From contig NZ_FOTQ01000006.1 of NCBI RefSeq assembly GCF_900114635.1, positions 62,001 through 126,000 on the forward strand: DNA of 64,000 bases, read 5' to 3'. The stretch comes from Shimia aestuarii. GTDB taxonomy: Bacteria > Pseudomonadota > Alphaproteobacteria > Rhodobacterales > Rhodobacteraceae. The stretch's first letter is position 1, and the number at the start of each line of letters is the position of its first letter. A program made the position numbers and the translations under genes. Below are positions 52,294 to 61,479 of the stretch, one piece after another. The notes under the pieces are model-generated. The model did not search any database, was not told the DNA's origin, and worked only from the letters and a program-made list of their open reading frames with translations.

Positions 52294-53382
52294 TTGAGCC
52301 AGATAGAAACCTTTTATGATGTGATGCGGCGGCAGGGGATCACCCGGCGCAGCTTCATGAAATACTGTTCGCTGACGGCGGCGGCGCTGGGGCTGTCCCC
52401 TGCTTACGTGCCCAAGATTGCGCACGCCATGGAGACCAAACCGCGCACGCCGGTGATCTGGGTGCATGGGTTGGAATGCACCTGTTGTTCCGAAAGCTTC
52501 ATTCGCTCGGCCCATCCCTTGGCCAAGGACGTGGTGCTGTCGATGATCAGCCTCGACTATGACGACACGCTGATGGCGGCTGCCGGGCATCAGGCCGAGG
52601 CGGCGTTGCAGGACACGATCGAGAAATACAAGGGCAACTATATCCTCGCGGTCGAGGGGAACCCGCCGCTGAACGAGGACGGGATGTTCTGTATCGTGGG
52701 CGGCAAGCCCTTCGTGGAGCAGTTGAAGCATGCCGCAGAGCACGCCAAGGCGGTCATCTCGTGGGGCGCCTGCGCATCTTATGGCTGTGTGCAGGCCGCC
52801 AAGCCGAACCCGACGCGGGCGACGCCGGTGCACAAGGTCATCACCGACAAGCCGATCATCAAGGTGCCGGGCTGTCCGCCGATTGCCGAGGTCATGACCG
52901 GGGTCATCACCTATATGCTGACCTTCGACCGCCTGCCCGAGCTGGATCGTCAGGGGCGCCCGGCGATGTTTTATAGCCAGCGTATCCACGACAAATGCTA
53001 TCGCCGTCCGCATTTCGATGCAGGCCAGTTCGTCGAAGCCTGGGACGATGAGAACGCGCGCAAGGGCTATTGCCTGTACAAAATGGGTTGTAAGGGGCCG
53101 ACCACCTACAACGCCTGTTCGACCGTGCGGTGGAATGAAGGCGTCAGCTTCCCCATTCAATCCGGTCACGGCTGTATCGGTTGCTCCGAGGACGGGTTCT
53201 GGGATCACGGATCGTTCTACAACCGCGTGACGGACCTGACGCAGTTTGGCGTGGAATCCAATGCCGACAAGGTCGGGCTTGCGGCGGCGGGCGTCGTCGG
53301 GGCCGGGGTTGCCGCCCATGCGGCGATCAGCGCGCTGAAATCGGCGCAGAAGAAAACCCAATCCAGCAAAGAGGAGGTCTAA
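52294..53382 (+). CDS. hupS: HupS, small subunit of the membrane-bound uptake hydrogenase
   Basis: A 362-residue Fe-S subunit. I start at the TTG at 52294, seven bases after GGGAGG, because this gives the known N-terminus [20 protein letters not shown] with a twin-arginine signal (TRRSFMKYC); no ATG is nearby. Cluster ligands include [30 protein letters not shown] and, at the C-terminal end, [22 protein letters not shown] and GCIGCSEDG. The last 50 residues hold the C-terminal membrane helix ([20 protein letters not shown]) that anchors it to HupC. It is exported folded with HupL by the Tat route. It passes electrons from the NiFe site to cytochrome b. Confidence 0.95.
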   Translation: MSQIETFYDVMRRQGITRRSFMKYCSLTAAALGLSPAYVPKIAHAMETKPRTPVIWVHGLECTCCSESFIRSAHPLAKDVVLSMISLDYDDTLMAAAGHQAEAALQDTIEKYKGNYILAVEGNPPLNEDGMFCIVGGKPFVEQLKHAAEHAKAVISWGACASYGCVQAAKPNPTRATPVHKVITDKPIIKVPGCPPIAEVMTGVITYMLTFDRLPELDRQGRPAMFYSQRIHDKCYRRPHFDAGQFVEAWDDENARKGYCLYKMGCKGPTTYNACSTVRWNEGVSFPIQSGHGCIGCSEDGFWDHGSFYNRVTDLTQFGVESNADKVGLAAAGVVGAGVAAHAAISALKSAQKKTQSSKEEV

Positions 53383-53385
53383 GAC

Positions 53386-55176
53386 ATGGCTGCTACTCCA
53401 AACGGTTTTGACCTCGACAATTCGGGACGCCGGATCGTTGTCGACCCGGTGACGCGCATCGAAGGGCATATGCGCTGCGAAGTGAACGTGGATGACGAGG
53501 GGGTCATTCGTAACGCCGTCAGCACAGGGACCATGTGGCGCGGGCTGGAAGTGATCCTGAAGGGGCGCGATCCGCGCGACGCATGGGCCTTTACCGAGCG
53601 CATCTGCGGGGTCTGCACCGGCACGCATGCGTTGACGTCTGTTCGCGCGGTGGAGGATGCGCTGGGCATCACCATTCCTGACAACGCCAATTCAATCCGC
53701 AACATCATGCAGTTGAACCTGCAGATTCACGACCACATCGTGCATTTCTACCACCTGCATGCGCTGGACTGGGTGAACCCGGTGAATGCATTGCGCGCAG
53801 ACCCCAAAGCCACCAGTGAATTGCAGCAGGCGGTGAGTCCGTCGCATCCGCTGTCATCGCCGGGTTATTTCCGCGATGTGCAGAACCGTCTGAAGAAGTT
53901 CGTGGAAAGCGGGCAACTGGGGCTGTTCAAGAACGGCTACTGGGACAACCCGGCCTATAAGCTGCCACCCGAGGCGGATCTCATGGCGACCACCCATTAC
54001 CTTGAGGCGCTGGACCTGCAGAAAGAGGTCGTCAAGATTCATACGATCTTTGGCGGCAAGAACCCGCATCCGAACTGGTTGGTGGGCGGTGTGCCTTGTC
54101 CGATCAACGTGCATGGCGTTGGTGCAACCGGTGCAATCAACATGGAGCGCCTCAACCAGGTCAGCTCGATCATTCAGCTTTGCACCGACTTCGTGAACAA
54201 CGTCTATCTGCCCGACCTTGTGGCGATTGGCGGGTTCTACAAGCAGTGGGGCTATGGTGGTGGTCTGGCCGGGAAATCGATGCTGTCTTATGGGGACATC
54301 CCCGAGCATCCCAGTTACTTCTCGCCCGAGCAGCTGCATTTGCCAGCGGGGGCGATCATCAATGGCGACCTGAGCACCGTGCATGAGGTGGATGTCCGGG
54401 ACCCCCAGCAGGTGCAGGAGTTCGTTGATCACTCGTGGTATGACTATGGCACGCCGGGTCAAGGGCTGCATCCCTGGGATGGTGTGACCGAGCCGAAATA
54501 CGAGCTTGGGCCGAATGCCAAGGGCACGCGCACCAATATCGAGGAGCTTGACGAGGCCGCGAAGTATTCTTGGATCAAGGCGCCGCGCTGGAAAGGCAAT
54601 GCGATGGAGGTGGGGCCGCTCAGTCGCTATGTCATCGGTTATGCCAAGGGGCATGAGGACATCAAGAACCAGGTCGATGGCCTGCTTCGCACGATGGACC
54701 TGCCGGTTGAAGCGTTGTTCTCGACGCTGGGGCGGACCGCGGCGCGAGCGCTGGAAGCGGAGTATTGCGCGCGGCTTCAGAAGCATTTCTTCGACAAGCT
54801 GGTCACCAACATCAAAAACGGCGACTCCAGCACGGCAAATGTCGAGAAGTGGGACCCGAACACATGGCCCAAGGAGGCCAAGGGCGTGGGTATGACCGAA
54901 GCGCCGCGCGGCGCGTTGGGCCATTGGATCAAGATCAAGGATGGGCGCATCGAGAACTATCAATGTGTCGTGCCGACCACATGGAACGGGTCGCCGCGTG
55001 ACAGTCAGGGCAATATCGGAGCGTTTGAAGCAAGTCTTCTGAATACGCCGATGGAGCGTCCGGACGAGCCGGTGGAAATCCTGCGGACCCTGCACAGTTT
55101 CGATCCGTGCCTGGCCTGCTCAACCCACGTGATGTCGCCAGATGGCGAAGAACTCACCCAAGTCAAAGTACGCTGA
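53386..55176 (+). CDS. hupL: HupL, large NiFe subunit of the uptake hydrogenase
   Basis: A 596-residue large subunit that splits H2. The NiFe ligands are the Cys pairs in [20 protein letters not shown] (near 65) and DPCLACSTH near the C-terminus. After that His there is a 15-residue tail, [15 protein letters not shown], which HupD removes once nickel is inserted; its presence separates HupL from the unprocessed sensor subunit HupV. It has no own signal and travels with HupS. It starts three bases after hupS and is followed by the 64-aa gene and hupC. Confidence 0.96.
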   Translation: MAATPNGFDLDNSGRRIVVDPVTRIEGHMRCEVNVDDEGVIRNAVSTGTMWRGLEVILKGRDPRDAWAFTERICGVCTGTHALTSVRAVEDALGITIPDNANSIRNIMQLNLQIHDHIVHFYHLHALDWVNPVNALRADPKATSELQQAVSPSHPLSSPGYFRDVQNRLKKFVESGQLGLFKNGYWDNPAYKLPPEADLMATTHYLEALDLQKEVVKIHTIFGGKNPHPNWLVGGVPCPINVHGVGATGAINMERLNQVSSIIQLCTDFVNNVYLPDLVAIGGFYKQWGYGGGLAGKSMLSYGDIPEHPSYFSPEQLHLPAGAIINGDLSTVHEVDVRDPQQVQEFVDHSWYDYGTPGQGLHPWDGVTEPKYELGPNAKGTRTNIEELDEAAKYSWIKAPRWKGNAMEVGPLSRYVIGYAKGHEDIKNQVDGLLRTMDLPVEALFSTLGRTAARALEAEYCARLQKHFFDKLVTNIKNGDSSTANVEKWDPNTWPKEAKGVGMTEAPRGALGHWIKIKDGRIENYQCVVPTTWNGSPRDSQGNIGAFEASLLNTPMERPDEPVEILRTLHSFDPCLACSTHVMSPDGEELTQVKVR

Positions 55177-55190
55177 GGGAGGATACAGCG

Positions 55191-55385
55191 ATGAAGAAGG
55201 CAACAACATTCCTGATCCTGTCGGCAGGCGCGGCAAGTGCCCATGGTGGGCACGGCGCCGAAAACGAAGCGCATTGGCTGAGCCAGGGCGACCACATTGC
55301 GGTGGTTGCTCTGACGGCGGCTGTTCTGGGCTTTGGCGCCCGCGTTCTGCTGAAACGCAGAGGGCGCAAGACCAAAGACGCGTGA
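55191..55385 (+). CDS. Small His-rich membrane protein between hupL and hupC (64 aa)
   Basis: A 64-residue protein: signal-like N-terminus KKATTFLILSAGAASAHGGH, a His/Glu segment (HGGHGAENEAHW), one transmembrane helix (HIAVVALTAAVLGFGARVLL) and a basic KRRGRKTK tail. After processing at ASA the mature N-terminus would begin with His, as in metal carriers. GGGAGG precedes the ATG 14 bases after hupL, and hupC follows 10 bases later, so it is a genuine operon member. I think it matches a small uncharacterised rhodobacterial family (DUF6732), from recall only. A nickel-delivery or assembly role resembling the N-terminus of HupE is speculative. Confidence 0.72.
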   Translation: MKKATTFLILSAGAASAHGGHGAENEAHWLSQGDHIAVVALTAAVLGFGARVLLKRRGRKTKDA

Positions 55386-55395
55386 GGGTGGAGTG

Positions 55396-56172
55396 ATGAG
55401 TGAGAAATCCATTCACGAAGCCAACCCGGATGTCGAAATTCTCAAGGCGGCGACCCTGACAGGGGACGCCACTGCAGAAGATCTCGACAGTATCCGTCGC
55501 CGCACCTCGGTCTATGTCTATGAAACCCCGGTGCGCCTGTGGCACTGGATTAATGCGCTGGCGATACTGGTGCTGTGCGGTACGGGCTGGTTCATCGGCA
55601 ATCCGCCCCCCTCGATGCAGATTGCCGAGGCCACGCATCAATTTGTGTTCGGCTATATCCGGTTTGCCCATTTCGCGGCGGGCATGATCCTGACGGTGGG
55701 GTTCCTTGGGCGCATTTACTGGGCTTTTGTTGGCAATCACCATGCCAAGCAGTTGTTCATCCTGCCTGTGTGGAACAAGCACTGGTGGTCGGAAGTGTTC
55801 TTTGAGCTGCGGTGGTACCTGTTCCTTGAAAAAGAGCCGAAAAAGTATGTGGGTCACAACCCGCTGGCGCAGGCTGCGATGTTCTTTTTCATGACGCTGG
55901 GGATCACGTTCATGATTGTCACAGGGCTGGCGCTCTATTCCGAGGGCGCGGGGCAGGGTGGTTTCTGGGATAGCCTGTTCGGCTGGGTCATCCCGCTTTT
56001 CGGCAATAGCCAGGCGCTGCATTCAATCCACCATCTGGGCATGTGGGCCATCGTGATCTTCATGATCATCCACATCTATGCCGCCATCCGCGAGGACATC
56101 ATGAGCCGTCAGTCGATGGTTTCCACGATGATTTCCGGCACCCGGACGTTCAAGGATGACCGGCCCGAATAA
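55396..56172 (+). CDS. hupC: HupC, b-type cytochrome subunit of the uptake hydrogenase
   Basis: A 258-residue membrane protein of the HyaC/HupC family. After a 40-residue cytoplasmic tail, four helices are visible, starting VRLWHWINALAILVLCGTGW; the conserved His ligands for two haems lie in LWHWIN, IRFAHFAAG and SIHHLGMWA. It anchors HupSL and passes electrons to the quinone pool. I take the ATG at 55396; a GTG one codon upstream is in frame. It closes the hupSL transcript, as a strong terminator follows 23 bases downstream. Confidence 0.93.
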   Translation: MSEKSIHEANPDVEILKAATLTGDATAEDLDSIRRRTSVYVYETPVRLWHWINALAILVLCGTGWFIGNPPPSMQIAEATHQFVFGYIRFAHFAAGMILTVGFLGRIYWAFVGNHHAKQLFILPVWNKHWWSEVFFELRWYLFLEKEPKKYVGHNPLAQAAMFFFMTLGITFMIVTGLALYSEGAGQGGFWDSLFGWVIPLFGNSQALHSIHHLGMWAIVIFMIIHIYAAIREDIMSRQSMVSTMISGTRTFKDDRPE

Positions 56173-56194
56173 GGGTGAATCAGAACAAGATTTC

Positions 56195-56223
56195 AAAAGG
56201 GCAGAGCAGGTCTCTGCCCTTTT
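56195..56223 (+). terminator. Intrinsic terminator after hupC
   Basis: AAAAGGGCAGAG (56195-56206) and CTCTGCCCTTTT (56212-56223) form a perfect 12-bp stem with a CAGGT loop and a T-rich end (TTTTGTTGTTT). It separates the structural genes hupSLC from the maturation cluster, implying a distinct promoter or regulated read-through for hupD. The following 224 bases up to hupD hold no gene. Confidence 0.87.
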
Positions 56224-56447
56224 GTTGTTTGAATACCTTCCAGAATTATACAAGAGTGAGAGGTAGTTTTCCACTTTTAGCCATGCAGGGCCTTGAATAC
56301 GTGTCGAAATCTTAAGCAATTCCAAAGGTTAATCGGTATGCCGTTGTATTCCGCTTTTTCTGTATTCGCGAAAACCAACAAGGGTACGTTCGTTCAAACG
56401 GGGGATCGGAAAGTTTCCATCCACCTTGGGGGACGAGGGAGGACAAA

Positions 56448-57056
56448 TTGACCACAAATGTGCTGATCCTTGGGATTGGGAATGTCCTTTGGGCCGATGA
56501 GGGCTTTGGCGTGCGCTGTGTCGAGCGTCTGGCCGAGACCCATGCCTTTGATGACAACGTGCGGATCATGGATGGCGGTACGCAGGGGCTCTACCTCTTA
56601 CCGTTCCTTGAAGAGGCCGACGTGCTGGTCGTGTTTGACGCCGTTGATTACGGGCTGGAGCCGGGCACGCTGAAGATTGTCGAAGGGGACGAGGTGCCGC
56701 GTTTCATGGGCGCCAAGAAGATGAGTCTGCATCAGACCGGGTTTCAGGATGTGATCGCGACGGCGCAGTTGATGGAGCAATGCCCGGAGACGCTGTTGCT
56801 GATCGGGTGCCAGCCGGTTGAGCTTGAGGACTATGGCGGAGGGTTGCGCGATGCAGTCGCTGCGCAGATCGATCCCTCGATCGAGATCGCTTTGGAAAAG
56901 CTGGCGGCCTTGGAAGTGCGTGCCCGCAAGGGACGGACCGGCAGCAATGATCTGGCCGATGCCTCGATCAAGCGCGACGCCTATGAGGGCGGACGGCCAA
57001 GCGAAGACGAAGCCTGTCGCATTGGCGATGACCGCTTTTTCCCGGAAAGGGCCTGA
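56448..57056 (+). CDS. hupD: HupD, endopeptidase that matures HupL
   Basis: A 202-residue hydrogenase maturation protease. The N-terminus LILGIGNVLWADEGFGVRC has the nickel-sensing Glu in ADEG; the second metal residue Asp is in VVFDAVDYG and the His in KMSLHQTGFQD. It cuts the C-terminal tail of HupL after nickel insertion. The start is a TTG at 56448 with GAGGGAGGAC upstream and no better ATG. A 275-base gap with a terminator precedes it, so it heads the maturation operon hupDFGHJK-hypAB-hupR-hypCD. Confidence 0.93.
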   Translation: MTTNVLILGIGNVLWADEGFGVRCVERLAETHAFDDNVRIMDGGTQGLYLLPFLEEADVLVVFDAVDYGLEPGTLKIVEGDEVPRFMGAKKMSLHQTGFQDVIATAQLMEQCPETLLLIGCQPVELEDYGGGLRDAVAAQIDPSIEIALEKLAALEVRARKGRTGSNDLADASIKRDAYEGGRPSEDEACRIGDDRFFPERA

Positions 57057-57059
57057 GCA

Positions 57060-57380
57060 ATGTGTGTCGGCGTTCCGATGCAGATCCTGTCAGTCGATGG
57101 CATTGCCGCCAGAGCCACGGACGGGGAATGCGAAGAGGTAATCGACCTGTCCCTGACGGGGCCGGTTGCCGTGGGCGGCTGGGTGCTGAGCTTTCTCGGG
57201 GCTGCGCGCGAAGTGCTCGACGAGGACGAAGCGATGAAGATCAAGGCCGCGCTGGGCGGGTTGAAAAACCTGATGCAGGGGCGGGATCTGGGCGACGCCT
57301 TTGCTGATCTTGAAGAACGTGGGCCACAATTGCCGCCGCATTTGCAGGCGGCCCTGGACAAGGGAGAAACCACCGCATGA
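57060..57380 (+). CDS. hupF: HupF, HypC-like chaperone for uptake hydrogenase
   Basis: A 106-residue paralogue of HypC with the essential N-terminal Cys in MCVGVPMQI and a longer helical C-terminus than HypC. HupF is proposed to protect the HupL precursor during maturation under oxygen. It starts three bases after hupD, and its stop overlaps hupG by four bases. Two paralogues occur in this window; the true hypC is at 62967. Confidence 0.9.
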   Translation: MCVGVPMQILSVDGIAARATDGECEEVIDLSLTGPVAVGGWVLSFLGAAREVLDEDEAMKIKAALGGLKNLMQGRDLGDAFADLEERGPQLPPHLQAALDKGETTA

Positions 57381-57760
57381 GCCATCCGTTGATAACACGT
57401 CTGGTCGAGGAAATGGGTTGGCCCAATCTCGCCAATGACAGCGATCTGGCCGAATTCACAAGCCGTGAAGGTGTGCATGTGTTGTTCGTGCCGGGCGATG
57501 CGAAGCGCAATCTTGAAACCGCGGATGTGGCGGTGATCCTGCCCGAGCTGAAGCTGGCTTTTCAGGGGCGGTTTGACTGTGCAGTGGTGGATGATGCGAT
57601 CGAGACCGCTGTGCGTGAGCAGACAGGCGTTCTGAAGACGCCGAGCCTGATTTTCTATCGTGACGGGCAGGTGATCGGGGGCATCCCGCGGGTGCGGGAC
57701 TGGGACGAATACATGCAACGGATCGCGCAGATCCTCGCGGCCCCAGTGGCGGCGGAGTAA
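57377..57760 (+). CDS. hupG: HupG, HyaE-like hydrogenase accessory protein
   Basis: A 127-residue protein with a thioredoxin-like fold ([40 protein letters not shown]) but without a CxxC pair, as known for HyaE/HupG. These proteins act in assembly or Tat proofreading of the hydrogenase small subunit. It overlaps hupF by four bases and precedes hupH by 11. The call relies on fold pattern and operon position. Confidence 0.85.
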   Translation: MSHPLITRLVEEMGWPNLANDSDLAEFTSREGVHVLFVPGDAKRNLETADVAVILPELKLAFQGRFDCAVVDDAIETAVREQTGVLKTPSLIFYRDGQVIGGIPRVRDWDEYMQRIAQILAAPVAAE

Positions 57761-57771
57761 GGAGAACAGGA

Positions 57772-58611
57772 ATGGTCGGCAACTTTCACATGCCCCCGAC
57801 AGGATATGGGCCGGGCTCACAGCCTTTGGGCGAAGACGGCAAGGAGCTGGAATATATGCCCATGCCTCAGGATATGCGGGCCTACACGCTGCATATCCCC
57901 GAAATCGAGGTGGGCGAAACACACGCCCCGGCTCTGACGCTTTTATCAGAGATTGCGCGGGCTTGTGAGGCGGCGGCCAAGGGGGGCGGGTCGCAACAGT
58001 TTGACCTGAGCGGGTTGGACGAGGCCAATCGCGCGCTGATTGCAGAGACCATGGGCGAGGGCGAAGTGTCAGTGCGGATGCACGGTATTCCGGCGGTGGC
58101 GGCACAAGAGAGCGTATTTGCCGGGGTCTGGGGCCTGAAGGGAGCCGGGCTTGATGCTGTTGAGGTCGGACCTGTGCCTGCAATGGCTTTTGCGCGTGCG
58201 TTTGCGCCCCGCAAGGCGGCGGGTGGGTCGGCGACCCCACTGAGACCCGGCGTGGTGAATGCACCGCCGCTGGTCGTGGAACTCAACGACAAGTCGGCAA
58301 ACTTCACTGCCGGTGATGCGCCGCATGTGGTGAACCTGACGCTGTTGCCGCACACCGAGGAAGACCTGATGTGGCTGGATTCTGCGATGGGGCAGGGCTC
58401 GGTTGATATCCTGTCGCGCGGCTATGGCAATTGCCGGGTAACGGCGACGGCCACGGCGCATGTGTGGCGGGTGCAGTTCTTCAACTCGATGGATGTGCCG
58501 ATCCTCGACACGTTCGAAGTGACGGCAATGCCCGAGGTGGCCTTGGCCGCACAGGAAGACCTGATGGACAGCGCCGAGCGTATTGTCGAAGTGCTGGAGG
58601 CGTTGCGGTGA
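57772..58611 (+). CDS. hupH: HupH, HyaF-like hydrogenase accessory protein
   Basis: A 279-residue protein of the HyaF/HupH family, implicated in small-subunit maturation. Visible family segments include PQDMRAYTLHIPEIEV near residue 30, QFDLSGLDEANRALIAETMG, and the C-terminal DILSRGYGNCRVTATA followed by VWRVQFFNSMDVPILDTFEV. It has no membrane helix. It follows hupG by 11 bases with AAGGAGAAC, and the hupJ GTG start overlaps its stop. Confidence 0.9.
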   Translation: MVGNFHMPPTGYGPGSQPLGEDGKELEYMPMPQDMRAYTLHIPEIEVGETHAPALTLLSEIARACEAAAKGGGSQQFDLSGLDEANRALIAETMGEGEVSVRMHGIPAVAAQESVFAGVWGLKGAGLDAVEVGPVPAMAFARAFAPRKAAGGSATPLRPGVVNAPPLVVELNDKSANFTAGDAPHVVNLTLLPHTEEDLMWLDSAMGQGSVDILSRGYGNCRVTATATAHVWRVQFFNSMDVPILDTFEVTAMPEVALAAQEDLMDSAERIVEVLEALR

Positions 58612-59408
58612 ACCGGTTCGAAGGATCCTATCTGGGCGCCAATGATCGGATCAGTCCGCAGGCGATCATGGAATGCAAGATTTGCTGGACGCCCTATGAT
58701 CCGGCAGAGGGCGACGACACGCGCCAGATTTCCGAAGGCACGCCGTTTATTGCGCTGCCCGATGACTGGTCCTGCCCGAATTGCGATGCACCCAAGGAGC
58801 AGTTTCTGGTCAGCGAAGATCCCGGATCGGATGCGATGCGCGAAGCGGCTTGGATCGGTGGGCGAACCGAGGCACTGGTGACGGATTTCACCGAGGTCTG
58901 GCACGCCAAGATGCGCGATGTGCCGATGGTCAACAAGGTGCTGCATGTGCAGGCGGTGGGGTTCCGGTTGCACGACGGGCGGCCTTTGGGGGTGCTGATC
59001 TCTCCATGGTTCATGAACCTTGTGATGCTGCCTGCCGAGGGCGAGGATTGGTCGGACCTGATGGCGGGCGCAAAAGAGGTGATTGGCTTTCCGTCAGGGG
59101 AGTACGAGTTCATCCACAATACCCGCGAGATGACGGGTGGTTACAAGGCGTGTTCGTTGTTTTCACCGATGGGCGATTTCAACACACAGGCGCAGGCCGT
59201 CGAGGTGGCCGAGGCGGTGATGGTGGCCCTGTTTGACGAGGAACACCGGGCCGAGACAGATCGGGCGGCTGATATTCGGGCCAACCGGGAGGCCGAGATT
59301 GCGGCTGCGGAAGAAGCGGCGTCCGAAGAGGATGAGGTGAAGGTGAGTGATGCGCCGACGCGCCGTCAGGTAATCTCGGGTGGTCTTGCGGTTGAGGATG
59401 CCGACTAG
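58608..59408 (+). CDS. hupJ: HupJ with N-terminal rubredoxin domain (HupI-HupJ fusion)
   Basis: A 266-residue fusion. Residues about 15-65 form a rubredoxin with the iron site CKICWTPYD and CPNCDAPKEQF, corresponding to the separate HupI of Rhizobium. Residues 85-210 are a HybE/HupJ chaperone-like domain including GVLISPWFMNLVMLP and EYEFIHNTREMTGGYKACSL. The tail is acidic and low-complexity. The start is a GTG at 58608 overlapping the hupH stop. HupJ-type proteins help maturation of the small subunit when oxygen is present. Rubredoxin fusion is, to my recollection, also found in R. capsulatus. Confidence 0.88.
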   Translation: MNRFEGSYLGANDRISPQAIMECKICWTPYDPAEGDDTRQISEGTPFIALPDDWSCPNCDAPKEQFLVSEDPGSDAMREAAWIGGRTEALVTDFTEVWHAKMRDVPMVNKVLHVQAVGFRLHDGRPLGVLISPWFMNLVMLPAEGEDWSDLMAGAKEVIGFPSGEYEFIHNTREMTGGYKACSLFSPMGDFNTQAQAVEVAEAVMVALFDEEHRAETDRAADIRANREAEIAAAEEAASEEDEVKVSDAPTRRQVISGGLAVEDAD

Positions 59409-60290
59409 ATGCTGAGCAGCCCCCATACCCACGAAAACGGCCTGCAGGCCGTAATGCCAGCGCCCTTGCCGGTGGCGGAGTTGGTGTTGGGGAAACCTGT
59501 GGAAGAGGTCTGTGCGCTGATCCCGCGCCTGTTCAACCTGTGCCGGACGGCTCAGTCGGTTGCGGTGCGCATGGCGCTGGGCGTGCGGGTCGATGACACA
59601 CATGACCTGAGACGCGAGATCAAGCGCGAACACATTTTGCGGCTGGCGGTGATCCTGCCTACGCGGCTGGGGATGGTGCCCTTGGAGATTCCGGGCCGCG
59701 ATGACGAGGTTGCGGCGGGACTATTTGGGCAGGAGCGGTTTGCCGAGACACCGGAGGCGTTTGAGGCGTTTCTTGCATCAGGCAAAGGGGTTGCGCTGGT
59801 TTTCAACGCGATCCGCGGGGTCTTTGATGCCGGAGAAGCGGTCACCGGGGTCTTGCCCTGTCTGGTGGATGACACAGTCTTCGACGATGTGGCAATTGAA
59901 AACAGCGTCGCAGCGCGTCACCCCGATCATCCGGTTTTGCGATATGTCGAAGATCAATTTGGCCGCGGCCCGCTTTGGCGTGCGGTGGCGCGGGCGGTGG
60001 ACTTGCAGGCTGTTCTGGACGGCGATCTGCCAGAGCCGCGCGTGACAACGCAAGGTGTGGCGATGGTGCCTGCGGCGCGAGGAACTTATTCAGTGGCGGC
60101 GCAAACCCAAGGAGGAAAGGTCATACAGTTCCGCCGTGCGACGCCGACGGATCACATGCTGGCCCCCGACGGGATCATGCAGCGCAGCCTTGCCAGTCTG
60201 CCGGTTGCCAAGCACGATCAGGCCGGGCTGTTGGTCGATATTCTCGACCCGTGCACGCCGCTGGAAGTGAGGGGGATGGCCGATGCATGA
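59409..60290 (+). CDS. hupK: HupK, scaffold protein for HupL cofactor assembly
   Basis: A 293-residue protein of the HupK family, distantly related to hydrogenase large subunits. [20 protein letters not shown] near residue 37 resembles a degenerate L1 Cys motif, and near the C-terminus [11 protein letters not shown] resembles the DPCxxC motif with one Cys kept. This fits a role as a temporary carrier of the Fe(CN)2CO fragment. The ATG directly follows the hupJ stop, and the stop overlaps the hypA start. Confidence 0.87.
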   Translation: MLSSPHTHENGLQAVMPAPLPVAELVLGKPVEEVCALIPRLFNLCRTAQSVAVRMALGVRVDDTHDLRREIKREHILRLAVILPTRLGMVPLEIPGRDDEVAAGLFGQERFAETPEAFEAFLASGKGVALVFNAIRGVFDAGEAVTGVLPCLVDDTVFDDVAIENSVAARHPDHPVLRYVEDQFGRGPLWRAVARAVDLQAVLDGDLPEPRVTTQGVAMVPAARGTYSVAAQTQGGKVIQFRRATPTDHMLAPDGIMQRSLASLPVAKHDQAGLLVDILDPCTPLEVRGMADA

Positions 60291-60624
60291 GATGTCGCTT
60301 TGTGAAGGCATCCGCACCGTGATCGAGGATCAGGCGCGCGCGCATGACGTCAAGGCGGTGAAGCGTGTGCGGCTGGAAATCGGGCGCTTTGCCGGGGTCG
60401 AGAAACCGGCGATGGAATTTGCGTTTGACGTGGTCATGCGCGGTTCGGTTGCCGAAGGCGCGGTGCTGGAGATGATCGAGCTGCCGGGGCGGGCCATGTG
60501 TTACGACTGTATGAAAGAGGTCGAGATCGAAGATCGGCTTGACCCATGTCCGGAGTGCGGCGGTGGCAAGCTGATGCCCGTCGCTGGCGATGAAATGAGA
60601 ATCAAAGATCTGGAGGTGATCTGA
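60283..60624 (+). CDS. hypA: HypA, nickel-insertion metallochaperone
   Basis: A 113-residue HypA. The N-terminal MHEMSLCEG supplies the nickel-binding His2 with Glu3. The zinc site has two CxxC pairs, CYDCMKE and CPECGGGK. It delivers nickel to HupL and HupV with HypB. It overlaps hupK by eight bases and hypB by one base. Confidence 0.95.
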   Translation: MHEMSLCEGIRTVIEDQARAHDVKAVKRVRLEIGRFAGVEKPAMEFAFDVVMRGSVAEGAVLEMIELPGRAMCYDCMKEVEIEDRLDPCPECGGGKLMPVAGDEMRIKDLEVI

Positions 60625-61475
60625 TGTGTAGCGTTTGCGGATGCGGAACAGGAAGTGTTGAGGGCCACAGCCACAGTCATGATCACACGCATGGCCACGG
60701 GCATGGCCATGATCACAGTCACGATCACGGGCACCACCACCACGGACATGATCTGCATTTCGGGCATGGGCCGGCGGGTGTCGAAGTGGCTGGCATGAGC
60801 CAGGAACGGCTGATTGAGATCGAGACCGACATTCTGGCCAAGAACGATGCCTATGCCGATGCCAACCGTAAGGTTCTGACCGGGTTGGGGGCCTTTGCGG
60901 TCAACCTCGTGTCGTCTCCGGGATCGGGCAAAACCTCGCTTTTGTGCAAGACGATCGAGGCTCTGGGTGAGCAGCCATTGGCGGTGATCGAGGGCGACCA
61001 GCAGACAGCCAACGACGCCGACCGCATCCGGGCAACAGGAGCGCCCGCGGTGCAGGTGAACACAGGCAAGGGTTGTCATCTCGATGGGCATATGGTGGGC
61101 CACGCGATGGAGCATCTGGACCTGAAAGAAGCGTCGTTGCTGTTCATCGAGAATGTTGGGAATCTTGTGTGTCCGGCGGGGTTCGATCTGGGCGAGGACT
61201 GCAAGGTCGCAATCCTGTCGGTGACGGAAGGCGAAGACAAGCCGTTGAAATATCCGGACATGTTTACCGCGTCGCGGTTGGCGCTTTTGAACAAGGTCGA
61301 TCTGGCGCCGCACTGTGACGTTGATCTCGACCTTTATGAAAAGAACCTGCGTCGGGTGAACCCGGGTATCGAGGTGATCCGCATTTCGGCACGCACCGGC
61401 GAGGGCATGGAGAACTGGCTCAACTGGCTTCGGGGCAGCCTGGCGCGTAAGTCGGGCAAGGCGGCGGCCGAGTAA
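60624..61475 (+). CDS. hypB: HypB, GTPase for nickel insertion with His-rich tail
   Basis: A 283-residue GTPase. The start CSVCGCG gives the high-affinity N-terminal nickel site, followed by a His-rich stretch (about 18 His between residues 14 and 50) that can store nickel. The GTPase domain (about 85-275) has a P loop [13 protein letters not shown], the metal-binding region CHLDGHM, and NKVDLAPHC as the guanine motif. The His-rich form is typical of rhizobia and Rhodobacter. It lies between hypA and hupR. Confidence 0.95.
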   Translation: MCSVCGCGTGSVEGHSHSHDHTHGHGHGHDHSHDHGHHHHGHDLHFGHGPAGVEVAGMSQERLIEIETDILAKNDAYADANRKVLTGLGAFAVNLVSSPGSGKTSLLCKTIEALGEQPLAVIEGDQQTANDADRIRATGAPAVQVNTGKGCHLDGHMVGHAMEHLDLKEASLLFIENVGNLVCPAGFDLGEDCKVAILSVTEGEDKPLKYPDMFTASRLALLNKVDLAPHCDVDLDLYEKNLRRVNPGIEVIRISARTGEGMENWLNWLRGSLARKSGKAAAE

Positions 61476-61479
61476 TCCC

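Noticed and set aside
53854-55095. Minus-strand frame opposite hupL
   Set aside because: HupL is certain; the antisense frame has only biased composition.
60660-60775. CA-rich repeat inside hypB as a tandem repeat or CRISPR-like array
   Set aside because: It simply encodes the His-rich nickel-storage segment of HypB; there are no spacers or regular repeats.
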